The notes beneath the pieces were generated by a model, which was given only the letters and a program-made list of their open reading frames with translations, had not been told where the DNA came from and made no database searches. 38,583 nt of DNA from Rhodopirellula sp. (GTDB lineage Bacteria > Planctomycetota > Planctomycetia > Pirellulales > Pirellulaceae). Both the position numbers and the translations under genes were made by a program. This document shows positions 1-8,843 of the stretch, piece after piece. The stretch is taken from contig NZVD01000058.1 of assembly GCA_002701385.1 (NCBI GenBank), positions 1-38,583 on the forward strand, in the 5' to 3' direction. The number at the start of each line of letters is the position of its first letter. Positions within the stretch are counted from its first letter, which is position 1.

Positions 1-2772
1 AATCGCTGGTCAGATCACCCCATCGACCAATTTATATTAAAATCACTACGCAATGCGGGACTCAATCCAGCCAAACCGGCTGACCCGAGCACACTAATAC
101 GCCGCCTGAGCTTCACTCTCACCGGCTTGCCACCGACACAGTCTCAGCGGGAAGAATTCACAAAAGAGCTTACAGAACAATCCTGGAAAACTGCCGTCCA
201 GTCCTACCTCGATTCTCCTCATTTTGGCGAACGCTTCGCCCGACATTGGATGGATGTCGTTCGTTATACGGATACGTACGGATACGAATGGGATGTCCCA
301 GCTAAAGGCGCATGGCGCTATCGCGATTACTTAATCCGAGCTTTCAACTCAGATGTTCCGTATGACCAGCTAGTTCGTGAACAGATCGCCGGAGATTTAC
401 TACCTGAACCCAGAATTGATCAAGATTTACAACTCATCGAATCACACATCGGCCCGATGTTTTACCAACTTGGTGAACATCGACACGGCGACAGTCAAGA
501 ATTCGAAGGGATCCATCAGGAGATGCTCGACAATAAAATCGACGCCTTTTCGAAAGCGTTCCAGGGACTCACGATCGCTTGTGCTCGCTGCCACGACCAT
601 AAACTCGACCCGATTTCACAGGCTGAATATTATGCTCTGGCCGGCACCTTCATGAGCTCCCGTTGGATCAGCCGTACCGTTGATCTCCCAGAAAGAAACG
701 CTGCTATCATGTCGCAGCTGGAACTGGCCAAGCAGAAGCTCAAACAGGCCATGGCAGCCGTGTGGATCGAAGACGTAAAGGCAAAGATCAACATCCAAAA
801 TCTGGATGGGATCCAGCCCCCTCAAAAGTTGCCTATTGGTGACATCAACCACCCCTGGAATGAGATCTACAAACTCGAAGGGACAGCCCTAAAAGACCAT
901 TGGTTGAAACTTCTGAATTCTCATATTTCAGAAGACAAGAAAGCGGAAGAATTCAACAGTGCTAATTACACACTGCTTGCCGACTTCCGCAATGGCCCCG
1001 TGGACGGTTGGTTTACTGACGGGCAAGGAATCAAGTACATCAAGACTGCCGGAGAATTCACCCTGCAACCAGGTGACCATTTCATCAAAGCGTTAATGCT
1101 ACCAGGCATTGCTACTTCTTCATTATCCACCAAACTCAACGGGGTATTACGGAGCCCTCTGACTCGCGACATACCAGGGAACTTTCTACACGTTTCCCTA
1201 TCTGGTGGTGAGCAGGCAGCTTACAGGACGGTTATCGACAATGCCTTTCTATGTGAAAAGCAAACATTCCTTGCCACCGACAGGTATCAATGGAAAGCAC
1301 TTAATCTGTTCAAGGATCAACCACAACGTAAGACATTCCTTGAATTCACCACTAAGACTAGCAATCCCAACTTCCCGCCTCGGTGGGGCCTGGGGACCAA
1401 ACTTACCGAGGCCATGGAAACTTCGCCACATAGCTGGTTTTCGATCAATAAAATCTACTCTGCAGCCGGACCAGGAATTCCACACAAACGACTATCCCCG
1501 TTTATCACTCTTTTACAATCCGGCGAACCCAAATCGAAGGAGGAAGCAGCAACTTTATACCAAAACTGGTTAATCACAATAATCAAGGCTTGGGCTGTAG
1601 GAACGGCTACTGACGAACAGGTACAGGTGCTAAACAACCTGTTGCAAACACCTTGGATCACTAAATCCCGAAACCATGCGACACTCAAGCCACTAATTGA
1701 AAAATGTGATCAGTTACAACAGGAACTAAAGACTCCACGCACGGTAAATTCTTTGGCCGACCACGACGGAGGCAGCGATTACAAACTTAACATTCGCGGG
1801 AGTTACTACGAACTTGGTGAAGCCATTCCACGCGGATACCTACGACTGCTGGCCGAGAACAATCAAAAGACTATTCCGTTCTCATCTGAAGGTAGCGGAC
1901 GACTGGAATTAGCAAACCTCGTCGCCTCAGCCGATAACCCTCTCACTGCACGCGTCTACGTTAATCGCATTTGGCAATGGTTATTTGGAACAGGACTAGT
2001 AGACACACCTAGTAACTTTGGATTACTCGGAGGCCGCCCATCTCATCCAGAACTTCTTGATTGGCTCACCCAACAATTCATTGAACACGACTGGTCAACG
2101 AAGACACTCATTAGGGAAATATTGTCGACTCAAACCTGGCGGCAGTCAGGAATGACAAGTTTGAGTGCATCCGAGCACGATCCTACCAATCGGTTACTAC
2201 ATCACTTCCCTACCCGCCGTCTGGAGGCGGAGGCTATCGGAGATTCCATGTTAGCCACATCGGGGATCCTGGAGCGACAACTCTATGGTAAGCCGCACAA
2301 CCCCTTCCGCACGGCCGAAGATGAAATGAAACGGCTGTTCAGTGGCCCGATCGACGGCAACCGCCGCAGGATGATCTACACCAAGGTGACAATAATGGAG
2401 CCTTCCAAATTCCTTGCAACTTTCAATACTCCCGACCCCAAGATACCGACCGGGGCTCGCGATATCACCAATACACCTTCTCAGGCGTTGACATTACTTA
2501 ACCACCCATTTGTACTGGAAGTGGCATCCCAATGGGGTCAGCGAGTCGTCATGACGCAGGAAGAAGATCCCCGCCGCAGACTCGAAAACATGCTAGAGCA
2601 AGCCTACAGCCGCGAGATTGATCCTGCAGAGTTGAACCTCTGGCATTCGACGCTTTTAAAGCTTTCCGATTTACGTGGAGCAACGCCAGACACCATAATG
2701 AAGGATCAACAGTTATGGACTGACATAGCACATACGATTTTCAATTCCAAAGAATTCATTTACGTACGATAA
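1..2772 (+). CDS. PSCyt2-PSD1 (DUF1549/DUF1553) protein, 5'-truncated by window edge
   Basis: The reading frame is open from base 1, and the residues before the first internal TTG (127) already match the family (HPIDQFIL, then LIRRLSFTLTGLPP). The true start therefore lies upstream of the window, and 923 residues are visible. DUF1549 (PSCyt2) covers about residues 1-230: FGERFARHWMDVVRYTDT, YRDYLIRAFN, then a CxxCH motif CARCHDHKLDP at residues 194-204. A middle region rich in beta-type sequence follows (about 330-480). DUF1553 (PSD1) closes the protein from about 640 on (NPLTARVYVNRIWQWLFG, HPELLDWL). The missing N-terminus would normally carry a signal peptide and a PSCyt1 cytochrome domain. 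The DUF1501 gene begins 8 bases after the stop, so the two are probably co-transcribed. Function is unproven; a periplasmic, possibly heme-binding role is inferred from the family. Confidence 0.93.
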   Translation, partial: NRWSDHPIDQFILKSLRNAGLNPAKPADPSTLIRRLSFTLTGLPPTQSQREEFTKELTEQSWKTAVQSYLDSPHFGERFARHWMDVVRYTDTYGYEWDVPAKGAWRYRDYLIRAFNSDVPYDQLVREQIAGDLLPEPRIDQDLQLIESHIGPMFYQLGEHRHGDSQEFEGIHQEMLDNKIDAFSKAFQGLTIACARCHDHKLDPISQAEYYALAGTFMSSRWISRTVDLPERNAAIMSQLELAKQKLKQAMAAVWIEDVKAKINIQNLDGIQPPQKLPIGDINHPWNEIYKLEGTALKDHWLKLLNSHISEDKKAEEFNSANYTLLADFRNGPVDGWFTDGQGIKYIKTAGEFTLQPGDHFIKALMLPGIATSSLSTKLNGVLRSPLTRDIPGNFLHVSLSGGEQAAYRTVIDNAFLCEKQTFLATDRYQWKALNLFKDQPQRKTFLEFTTKTSNPNFPPRWGLGTKLTEAMETSPHSWFSINKIYSAAGPGIPHKRLSPFITLLQSGEPKSKEEAATLYQNWLITIIKAWAVGTATDEQVQVLNNLLQTPWITKSRNHATLKPLIEKCDQLQQELKTPRTVNSLADHDGGSDYKLNIRGSYYELGEAIPRGYLRLLAENNQKTIPFSSEGSGRLELANLVASADNPLTARVYVNRIWQWLFGTGLVDTPSNFGLLGGRPSHPELLDWLTQQFIEHDWSTKTLIREILSTQTWRQSGMTSLSASEHDPTNRLLHHFPTRRLEAEAIGDSMLATSGILERQLYGKPHNPFRTAEDEMKRLFSGPIDGNRRRMIYTKVTIMEPSKFLATFNTPDPKIPTGARDITNTPSQALTLLNHPFVLEVASQWGQRVVMTQEEDPRRRLENMLEQAYSREIDPAELNLWHSTLLKLSDLRGATPDTIMKDQQLWTDIAHTIFNSKEFIYVR

Positions 2773-2780
2773 CTTTTACC

Positions 2781-4175
2781 ATGACACCCTTTAGCCGCCG
2801 GCATTTACTCCAACACACCTCGCTTGGCTTCGGCATGATGGCTTTTTCATCGCTGGCCTCGCGAGTCTCCTTTGGAAAGCCATTGGCACATCATGCAGCC
2901 AAGGCCAAGCACGTCATCCTCTGCTTTATGGACGGCGGCCCCAGTCACGTTGACACGTTTGATCCCAAGCCCGCCTTAGCTGAACATGAGGGGAAAGCCA
3001 TTGGCAAAGAGCATGTCTCTATACTCTCCCAAAGCAATGCGGCACGTGTTTGGCTAGGAGCCCGCTGGAAATTCCGACAACGCGGGCAAAGCGGTTTGCC
3101 CGTGAGTGATCTATTGCCACACATTGCATCAATCGCAGACGATCTCTGTGTTGTTCGCTCTCTGGTGGGCAAACAACCACTTCACGGCCAGCAAGCGTTG
3201 CTCATGCATACAGGAAGAGAAACCGGTCGAGCGCCAAGCTGGGGCAGTTGGGTATCTTATGGACTCGGCTCAGACAATGAAAACCTTCCTAACTACGTGC
3301 TACTCAATAACGACTGGATCCCGAACGGAGGTTTTGAAAACTTCGGAAGTTCTTTTCTACCGGCTAACAACGCGGCCATGATGCTCCGTGCCAAAGGAAC
3401 TCCTGTCGACAACATCGTCCCCAGCGACACACTGAACATCCAAAAAGAAAAACTTGCATTGCTCGCACAGCAAGACGTCCAGTTTGGTGAGACTACAAGC
3501 CAGAATGACGCAATCGACGCAGCCGTTCGGAATTATGAAAAAGCTTTCTTGATGCAATCATCCATTCCGGGGATTGCAGACCTTAGCGATGAACCCGAGT
3601 ACATCCACCGTCTCTATGGAACCGACAGTAAAAACGATTTCCAGAAATATTATGCAATGCAATGCCTGCGCGCTCGCAGGCTCGTGGAACAAGGGGTCCG
3701 CTTCATCGAAATCACGTGTCCACTGACGCACGTCAACAACTCCCCTTGGGACCAACACGGGCAATTAGTTAAACACCATAATGAAAATGCATTAATCACA
3801 GATCAATCGGTCGCCGCCCTGATCAAGGACCTGAAGCAGCGCGGACTGCTGGACGAAACGATTGTGATCTGGGCGGGCGAAATGGGGAGAACTCCTCACA
3901 CCCCACGCATCCATGAAGCAGCCGGCCGCGACCATCATGTAAATGGTTATTCAATTTTCCTCGCAGGCGGTGGCTTCAAAGGTGGCTCTGCATACGGAAC
4001 CACTGACGAGTTTGGTAACCGAGTTGCCGAAAACCCATTGTTGATCCAAGATATCCACGCCACTGTCTTCCATCAACTAGGCTTGGATCATGAACGATTG
4101 ACCTATCGATTTGGCGGTCGGGATGTGAGTCTTACCGACGTTCACGGGCATGTTGTCCAGGACTTACTAACCTAA
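2781..4175 (+). CDS. DUF1501 family Tat-exported protein
   Basis: The 464-residue protein opens with a twin-arginine signal (SRRHLLQ, then a hydrophobic stretch to about residue 30). DUF1501 hallmarks follow in order: DGGPSHVDTFDPKP near residue 52, PWDQHG near 325, GEMGRTPHTP near 365 and GRDHH near 380, then LAGGGFKGG and a C-terminal YRFGGRDVSLTDVHG. DUF1501 belongs to the alkaline-phosphatase/sulfatase-like fold, so the conserved Asp/His/Glu positions are probably metal ligands; the substrate is unknown. It sits 8 bases behind the PSCyt2-PSD1 gene, the usual planctomycete pairing, which suggests the two exported products work together. The ATG at 2781 lies directly before the Tat motif, with no clear Shine-Dalgarno sequence. 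Confidence 0.93.
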   Translation: MTPFSRRHLLQHTSLGFGMMAFSSLASRVSFGKPLAHHAAKAKHVILCFMDGGPSHVDTFDPKPALAEHEGKAIGKEHVSILSQSNAARVWLGARWKFRQRGQSGLPVSDLLPHIASIADDLCVVRSLVGKQPLHGQQALLMHTGRETGRAPSWGSWVSYGLGSDNENLPNYVLLNNDWIPNGGFENFGSSFLPANNAAMMLRAKGTPVDNIVPSDTLNIQKEKLALLAQQDVQFGETTSQNDAIDAAVRNYEKAFLMQSSIPGIADLSDEPEYIHRLYGTDSKNDFQKYYAMQCLRARRLVEQGVRFIEITCPLTHVNNSPWDQHGQLVKHHNENALITDQSVAALIKDLKQRGLLDETIVIWAGEMGRTPHTPRIHEAAGRDHHVNGYSIFLAGGGFKGGSAYGTTDEFGNRVAENPLLIQDIHATVFHQLGLDHERLTYRFGGRDVSLTDVHGHVVQDLLT

Positions 4176-4177
4176 TC

Positions 4178-4242
4178 ATTGGTGCCATCAAAAGAGTGCA
4201 AGTTTGGGAAGGGAAACACCAATTTCACCTTTAACCAAACTT
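4178..4242. terminator. Possible bidirectional terminator with two overlapping inverted repeats
   Basis: Two inverted repeats interleave between convergent stop codons. ATTGGTG (4178-4184) pairs with CACCAAT (4217-4223), and AAGTTTGG (4200-4207) pairs with CCAAACTT (4235-4242). Loops are 32 and 27 bases, and there is no clean T-tract, so this is a weak terminator candidate. The second arm enters the end of the minus-strand peptidase gene. Confidence 0.22.
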
Positions 4243-5730
4243 CACTTCATCATCCAGAGGAAAGATTGGCCGACTCAGCGATTTCCAAGGTAATCTCTCC
4301 ACTCCCGACATCGTCATTCCGTTAGAATCCGCGCGTATGATCGTGGGAGATAAATGACGGTAGTATTGAAAATTACTAGCCGTTTTTAGCACTGCCAGTT
4401 TGACGCCATTGACATCGACCCCAAACTGTTCGTAACAAACCGGATGATTGCCACCAACCCCTTCGGTCTCTGTCACGGCTAGTAGAATGTGACGCCATCG
4501 TAACAACACCGCCTGGCCTGCATCGTAGGAGTCGTTTCCAATTACCTCTACTTCAATTCTCCCGCCACCCAGTTGGACGACTTCACACTCAATGGCAACT
4601 GGCTGACTAAACACACAATCCTGCTTGCCCCCAATCTCTACCGCAACCAGAGCTCCCTCACCTGCTACGTATGCCTGCTGTACGACTTCGGGATCTACCA
4701 TTGGAATGAGGCAATCCTGCTCACAGGTAATATCCATCAATGCTTTCAGCAGTACGGTACTGTCACCGGGGGCACCTCCGAATACTGAATCTCCTGTATC
4801 AGACAGGATCACAAACCCGTCCGTATGAAGTGCCTTCTCCACTGCCAATTCCGGCGGGACACTCGTCTGCTTCATAAATCGGCTTCGGTTTTCCCAGGCA
4901 AACCAGGCCATTTCTTCGGCAATCTCTTGCGCCAACGACTTATCACCATCAGTGACAACCACTACACCCCAACCGGCCTCCGAAGTATCAAGCCATGGTT
5001 GCATTGGGCAGGGACTAATCGCCAACACTCCGTCCACTCTCTCTCGATCTCTGGCCAGCTGAAACCATTCCTGCATTGGGCCAGCCGGCGAGGTGAGAAA
5101 TTGTTCCTGATGGGTCAGCATGGGAATTTTCTCCAATGCCATTATCGGATTTACCTGGCCCTGCAAAATATCTACTAGCATTTTCCCAGCCTGGTATCCC
5201 GTATCAAATGGATCGTGGGGTTGGGTACGATGAGCGACGATTGCACTCGCCGATCCCACCATCTTCTCCGTTAAATTGGCATGATGATCCAGTGCGACGA
5301 CGATTGGAATTTCTTTACCTAGAACGTCGCGACACTGCGCTATCAATTCTCCTTCACAATCGTCCAAATGCACCGCCTGAGCTGCACCATGAAGATCTAA
5401 GAATAATGCATCCGGAATGGAATCCGTGACATTCATTTGATTGGCTAGCTGCGTGACGATATTATTTACGAACCAATCATGCGTCTCTTCGGTAATCTTG
5501 CCACTGGCCCCTGCCCATCCACGTACCAAGGGTATGGGCTCCCAACTGAAGGCCTGATCCTGACAAGCAGCGAACAATCCGGCAATGGGCCCAGCGTTGA
5601 CACCGTGCTGAAGAAAGTCGGAACCTTGGTACAGACCAAACTTCCGAAAAGTATCGAGTGTCGTCAGGGTGGAACTAAACGAGTTTGTTTCCTGCCCGTA
5701 TTTGGCGATCGCGATCCGCACTTCAGTCAC
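4231..5730 (-). CDS. MlrC-like M81 family metallopeptidase
   Basis: The 499-residue protein matches the microcystinase-C (MlrC, DUF1485) family along its length. The N-terminal GQETNSFS (E14), the LDLHGA segment (D112, H114), ALDHHANLT (D148, H149, H150) and HRTQPHDPFDTG (167-178) are the conserved metal-site and active-site regions. A second domain from about residue 300 (LSDTGDSVFGGAPGDST) corresponds to the MlrC C-terminal domain. No signal peptide is visible, so the enzyme is likely cytosolic. Characterised MlrC cleaves small linear peptides; many relatives have unknown substrates, so a role on microcystin should not be assumed. The start is GTG at 5730, because an upstream in-frame TAG excludes extension. 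It begins 17 bases after a DUF1501 gene on the same strand, suggesting one operon. Confidence 0.92.
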   Translation of the reverse strand: MTEVRIAIAKYGQETNSFSSTLTTLDTFRKFGLYQGSDFLQHGVNAGPIAGLFAACQDQAFSWEPIPLVRGWAGASGKITEETHDWFVNNIVTQLANQMNVTDSIPDALFLDLHGAAQAVHLDDCEGELIAQCRDVLGKEIPIVVALDHHANLTEKMVGSASAIVAHRTQPHDPFDTGYQAGKMLVDILQGQVNPIMALEKIPMLTHQEQFLTSPAGPMQEWFQLARDRERVDGVLAISPCPMQPWLDTSEAGWGVVVVTDGDKSLAQEIAEEMAWFAWENRSRFMKQTSVPPELAVEKALHTDGFVILSDTGDSVFGGAPGDSTVLLKALMDITCEQDCLIPMVDPEVVQQAYVAGEGALVAVEIGGKQDCVFSQPVAIECEVVQLGGGRIEVEVIGNDSYDAGQAVLLRWRHILLAVTETEGVGGNHPVCYEQFGVDVNGVKLAVLKTASNFQYYRHLSPTIIRADSNGMTMSGVERLPWKSLSRPIFPLDDEVKFG

Positions 5731-5747
5731 CTATTCCATCACCCGAC

Positions 5748-7163
5748 TCAGGTCAACTCGGGGATTGCCGCTCCCTGCGGAAGTATGGGGATCGGGCGCC
5801 CAGATTGATCGGGAACTGCAATGCGCGCGGCGTCTATTCCTAGATGGTTATAAAGCGTCGCGAGAAAGTCGCCGGGCGACACGCGACGGTCCACGGGGTC
5901 TTCTCCCCGTGAATCAGTTGCTCCGATGATCTGACCTGTCTGCAAACCACCTCCGGCAAATAACATCGTATTGGCCCTTGGCCAGTGATCTCGACCAGGC
6001 TGCACGGTTCCTTTCGCTCCACTGGCAACTCCGCCGCCACTGCTGGCCACATGAGAAATCCGTGGTGTTCTGCCAAACTCACCGGCAACAACGACCAGAA
6101 CTCGTCGATTAAGTCCCCTTGCGTAAACATCTTCAATGAGTGCAGACACAGCTTGATCGAACGTGGGCATGCGATGTTCCAGGGCATTAAATACGTGGTG
6201 GTTAACCGCATGATCATCCCAATTGGCCACTCGACCACACAAGGGCCCGTCTAATTCCGTCGTCACAATTTCAACACCAGCTTCCACCAAACGGCGAGCC
6301 ATTAACAGTTGTTGCCCCCACTGGTGCATACCGTATCGCTCGCGGACAGCCGGTTTCTCTTGCGAAAGATCAAACGCTGCTTGAGCCTTAGGGCTAGTGA
6401 GTAGATTCAGTGCCTGACGGTCGAAGTCATCCACCGCTTCCATGATTCCCGTTTGGTCAATATCAGCCTTAACTCGATCCAGCCCACGTTTGAGCTCCAG
6501 ACGTTTACGAAAACGCTGAGCCACTGCTGGATCCCCAAGCCCAATATTCGGAACCTTAAATTCTGGTCTGCTAGGGTCACCAAGAACCTTAAATGGATCG
6601 TAAGATGGTCCAAGATAGGTAGAACCGGCAATCGTAAAGGCATCATACCGGTCGACAGGGTTTACGGTTACATAGTTTGGAATTTCACGCTTGGGATTGT
6701 GACGCAGGTAATTTGCAATCGACATCCAATCAGGAAGGACTGGCAGGGTTTTATCCTTGGCGTCGGTATCACCAGCCAGCACTTGCAACGATCCGGCAGG
6801 ATGCCCGCCGCCGGTGTGAGCAATACTTCGCAACAACGTGAATTTATCGGCACACTTAGACAGATTTGGAAGTAATTCGGTGAGACGAATTCCCGGAACA
6901 TTCGTATCAATCGTGCTATAGGGTCCACGAAATTCCGTTGGTGCGTCCGGTTTGGGGTCCCACGTGTCCAGATGACTACATCCCCCACGTTGCCACACAA
7001 GAATAACCGCGGTGCGTTCACCATGGCGGTTTTTGGAAGTACGACGACCGGCCCCAGGTTCGGCAACCACATCATCCGCCGCAACCCGCGCCCGCAGCAA
7101 CTGTGACAAGCTTACGCCACCAAAGCCATACATACCGAATTTAAGTAATTCACGTCGCCGCAT
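5748..7163 (-). CDS. DUF1501 family Tat-exported protein
   Basis: The 471-residue DUF1501 protein has a Tat-type N-terminus (MRRRELLKFG). ATG at 7163 is preferred over the GTG immediately upstream at 7166, with an AGAG-type ribosome site just ahead. Signature segments are QRGGCSHLDTWDPKPD (a Cys where most relatives have Pro), NWDDHAVNHH, VAGEFGRTPR and GRDHWPRA. The protein is placed upstream of, and probably co-transcribed with, the MlrC-like peptidase; no PSCyt partner adjoins it. The fold is alkaline-phosphatase-like and the substrate is unknown. The 119-base space to the divergent gene at 7286 is the likely promoter region for both. Confidence 0.92.
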   Translation of the reverse strand: MRRRELLKFGMYGFGGVSLSQLLRARVAADDVVAEPGAGRRTSKNRHGERTAVILVWQRGGCSHLDTWDPKPDAPTEFRGPYSTIDTNVPGIRLTELLPNLSKCADKFTLLRSIAHTGGGHPAGSLQVLAGDTDAKDKTLPVLPDWMSIANYLRHNPKREIPNYVTVNPVDRYDAFTIAGSTYLGPSYDPFKVLGDPSRPEFKVPNIGLGDPAVAQRFRKRLELKRGLDRVKADIDQTGIMEAVDDFDRQALNLLTSPKAQAAFDLSQEKPAVRERYGMHQWGQQLLMARRLVEAGVEIVTTELDGPLCGRVANWDDHAVNHHVFNALEHRMPTFDQAVSALIEDVYARGLNRRVLVVVAGEFGRTPRISHVASSGGGVASGAKGTVQPGRDHWPRANTMLFAGGGLQTGQIIGATDSRGEDPVDRRVSPGDFLATLYNHLGIDAARIAVPDQSGRPIPILPQGAAIPELT

Positions 7164-7272
7164 CACATCTCTACCTCAGACCAATCTAATTCCAAGAATA
7201 TTCTAACACATTAGTACATTAGGCTTCCGTTCTTTTACAATCACTCTTATATCATCGACTCAATCGCCAACC

Positions 7273-7277
7273 GGGAG
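7273..7277 (+). promoter_or_regulatory. Ribosome binding site selecting a TTG start
   Basis: GGGAG lies 8 bases before TTG at 7286 and supports this non-ATG start, which also places the twin-arginine segment correctly at the N-terminus of the encoded protein. Confidence 0.6.
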
Positions 7278-7285
7278 ATACGAAA

Positions 7286-8836
7286 TTGTCGCAACCTCAG
7301 CAAACCAAAAGACGCGATGTTTTACGAGCAATGGCTAGTTTTGGAGCGGCTTCGCTGCTTCCCGGTGTCGTTCCCGGCCCTCAACCTGTATTTGCCGACT
7401 CCGGACGATTTAAGCGTCGGCATGCCCGATTAATTCAGCAGGAAAACAACCGTCCTGGGACCCGGGATTGGTTACTTGCTAAAACAGAGGTTGACCCTGA
7501 GACTAAGTATCGCTGCCCCGGGGTTGAGGGTTACGCATCCAAGGCAAGTGTGAAAGCGGGAGAATCGCTAACACTCCACGTTTCCTGCAATCCCCCTTCG
7601 AAGTTCACCATCGACCTATACCGTTCCGGTTATTACAACGGCAAAGGCGGTAGACTAATTCGAAATCTTGGAACATTTGATGGCATCACGCAGGACGACC
7701 CTGAGATCGGAAAAAACCGTCTACGTGAATGCCAATGGGATTCCTGTTTGGAATTGTCCATTGAAGATGACTGGGTAAGCGGAGTTTATCTGTGCAAACT
7801 TACGTCTCTAGAAACCGGGATGCAAAGTTACATTACGTTCATCGTTAAAGATGATCGAAAAGTCGACTTCCTGTTTCAGTGCTCAGACAACACCTGGCAT
7901 GCCTACAACCGCTGGCCCAGCCAGTACTCCCTTTATGACAATGAGGAATCTGTCTGGTATTGGGGCGCAGGAGTCGATGTCAGTTACGACAGGCCTTATG
8001 GGAAGTACTGTCAAATATTCGATGCTCCTCTCACAACGGGATCGGGCGAATGGTTCTGCTGGGAATTGCCTATCGCCTACTGGATGGAATCTCTGGGCTA
8101 CGACGTCAGCTACTGCAGCAATATCGATACCCATGCCTGTAGCGACGACCTAATGCGAGCCGGAACTTTGATTTCGGTAGGCCATGATGAGTATTATTCG
8201 ATGGAGATGTTCAACAATCTTCGGGCCGCAATTCGCGGCGGGCTCAATGTCGCCTTTCTTTCGGGCAATACCTGCTGTGGATTACTGGAAATCAAACCTT
8301 CGTCCGACGGCCGTCCGAACCGGATCATCTCCCGCGTCGACCGCTTTGGCCCCCGAGACATGATTGGTGACAACCTGTTCCATTCCATGGAAACCCTTCC
8401 AAGAACAGCGCCTAACGAAGCGGACCTCATTGGAGCCCGCAGTACAGGACCAGTCGTTGGAGGTGCAGATTACATCTGCTCAGCACCAGATCACTGGCTG
8501 TTTGCAAATACCGGCATGAAACAAGGCGACGGCATTCCTGGCCTCGTTGGCTGGGAGTGGCACGGTGACCCGGCGGAAATCCCCGGCTTGGAAATCGTAG
8601 CCCAAGGCACAACTAATAGCGGAGCTGGAAATGGAACCTATACTTCCACCCTTTACCCCGGTCCCAAGGGAAATCTTGTTTTCAATGCTTCAACCTGTTG
8701 GTGGGGTGACGGGTTGAGCGAACCTCCTGGGTATGTACGTCCGGCAGCACACGGTGCCTCCCCTCAAGGCCCAGATAAAAGAGTGCAGATCATCACCAAG
8801 AACCTACTGGATCATCTGAAGCGGCTACCGACCTGA
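7286..8836 (+). CDS. N,N-dimethylformamidase large-subunit-like protein, Tat-exported
   Basis: This 516-residue protein resembles the beta/large subunit of N,N-dimethylformamidase (the DMFA2_C-type family). Visible segments are GVEGYASKASVKAGESLTLH (a beta domain at about 75-95), IDLYRSGYYNGKGGR near 115, and VKDDRKVDFLFQCSDNTWHAYNRW near 190. Then come VGHDEYYSMEMFNNLRAA near 300, FLSGNTCC near 325 and a C-terminal FNASTCWWGDGL. The N-terminus has KRRDVLRAM followed by a hydrophobic stretch, a Tat-like export signal. Known DMFase is an iron-dependent amidohydrolase; planctomycete relatives are uncharacterised, so the substrate here is unknown. No small-subunit gene is adjacent. It ends 7 bases from the convergent helicase gene. 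Confidence 0.8.
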   Translation: MSQPQQTKRRDVLRAMASFGAASLLPGVVPGPQPVFADSGRFKRRHARLIQQENNRPGTRDWLLAKTEVDPETKYRCPGVEGYASKASVKAGESLTLHVSCNPPSKFTIDLYRSGYYNGKGGRLIRNLGTFDGITQDDPEIGKNRLRECQWDSCLELSIEDDWVSGVYLCKLTSLETGMQSYITFIVKDDRKVDFLFQCSDNTWHAYNRWPSQYSLYDNEESVWYWGAGVDVSYDRPYGKYCQIFDAPLTTGSGEWFCWELPIAYWMESLGYDVSYCSNIDTHACSDDLMRAGTLISVGHDEYYSMEMFNNLRAAIRGGLNVAFLSGNTCCGLLEIKPSSDGRPNRIISRVDRFGPRDMIGDNLFHSMETLPRTAPNEADLIGARSTGPVVGGADYICSAPDHWLFANTGMKQGDGIPGLVGWEWHGDPAEIPGLEIVAQGTTNSGAGNGTYTSTLYPGPKGNLVFNASTCWWGDGLSEPPGYVRPAAHGASPQGPDKRVQIITKNLLDHLKRLPT

Positions 8837-8843
8837 TGCCGGC

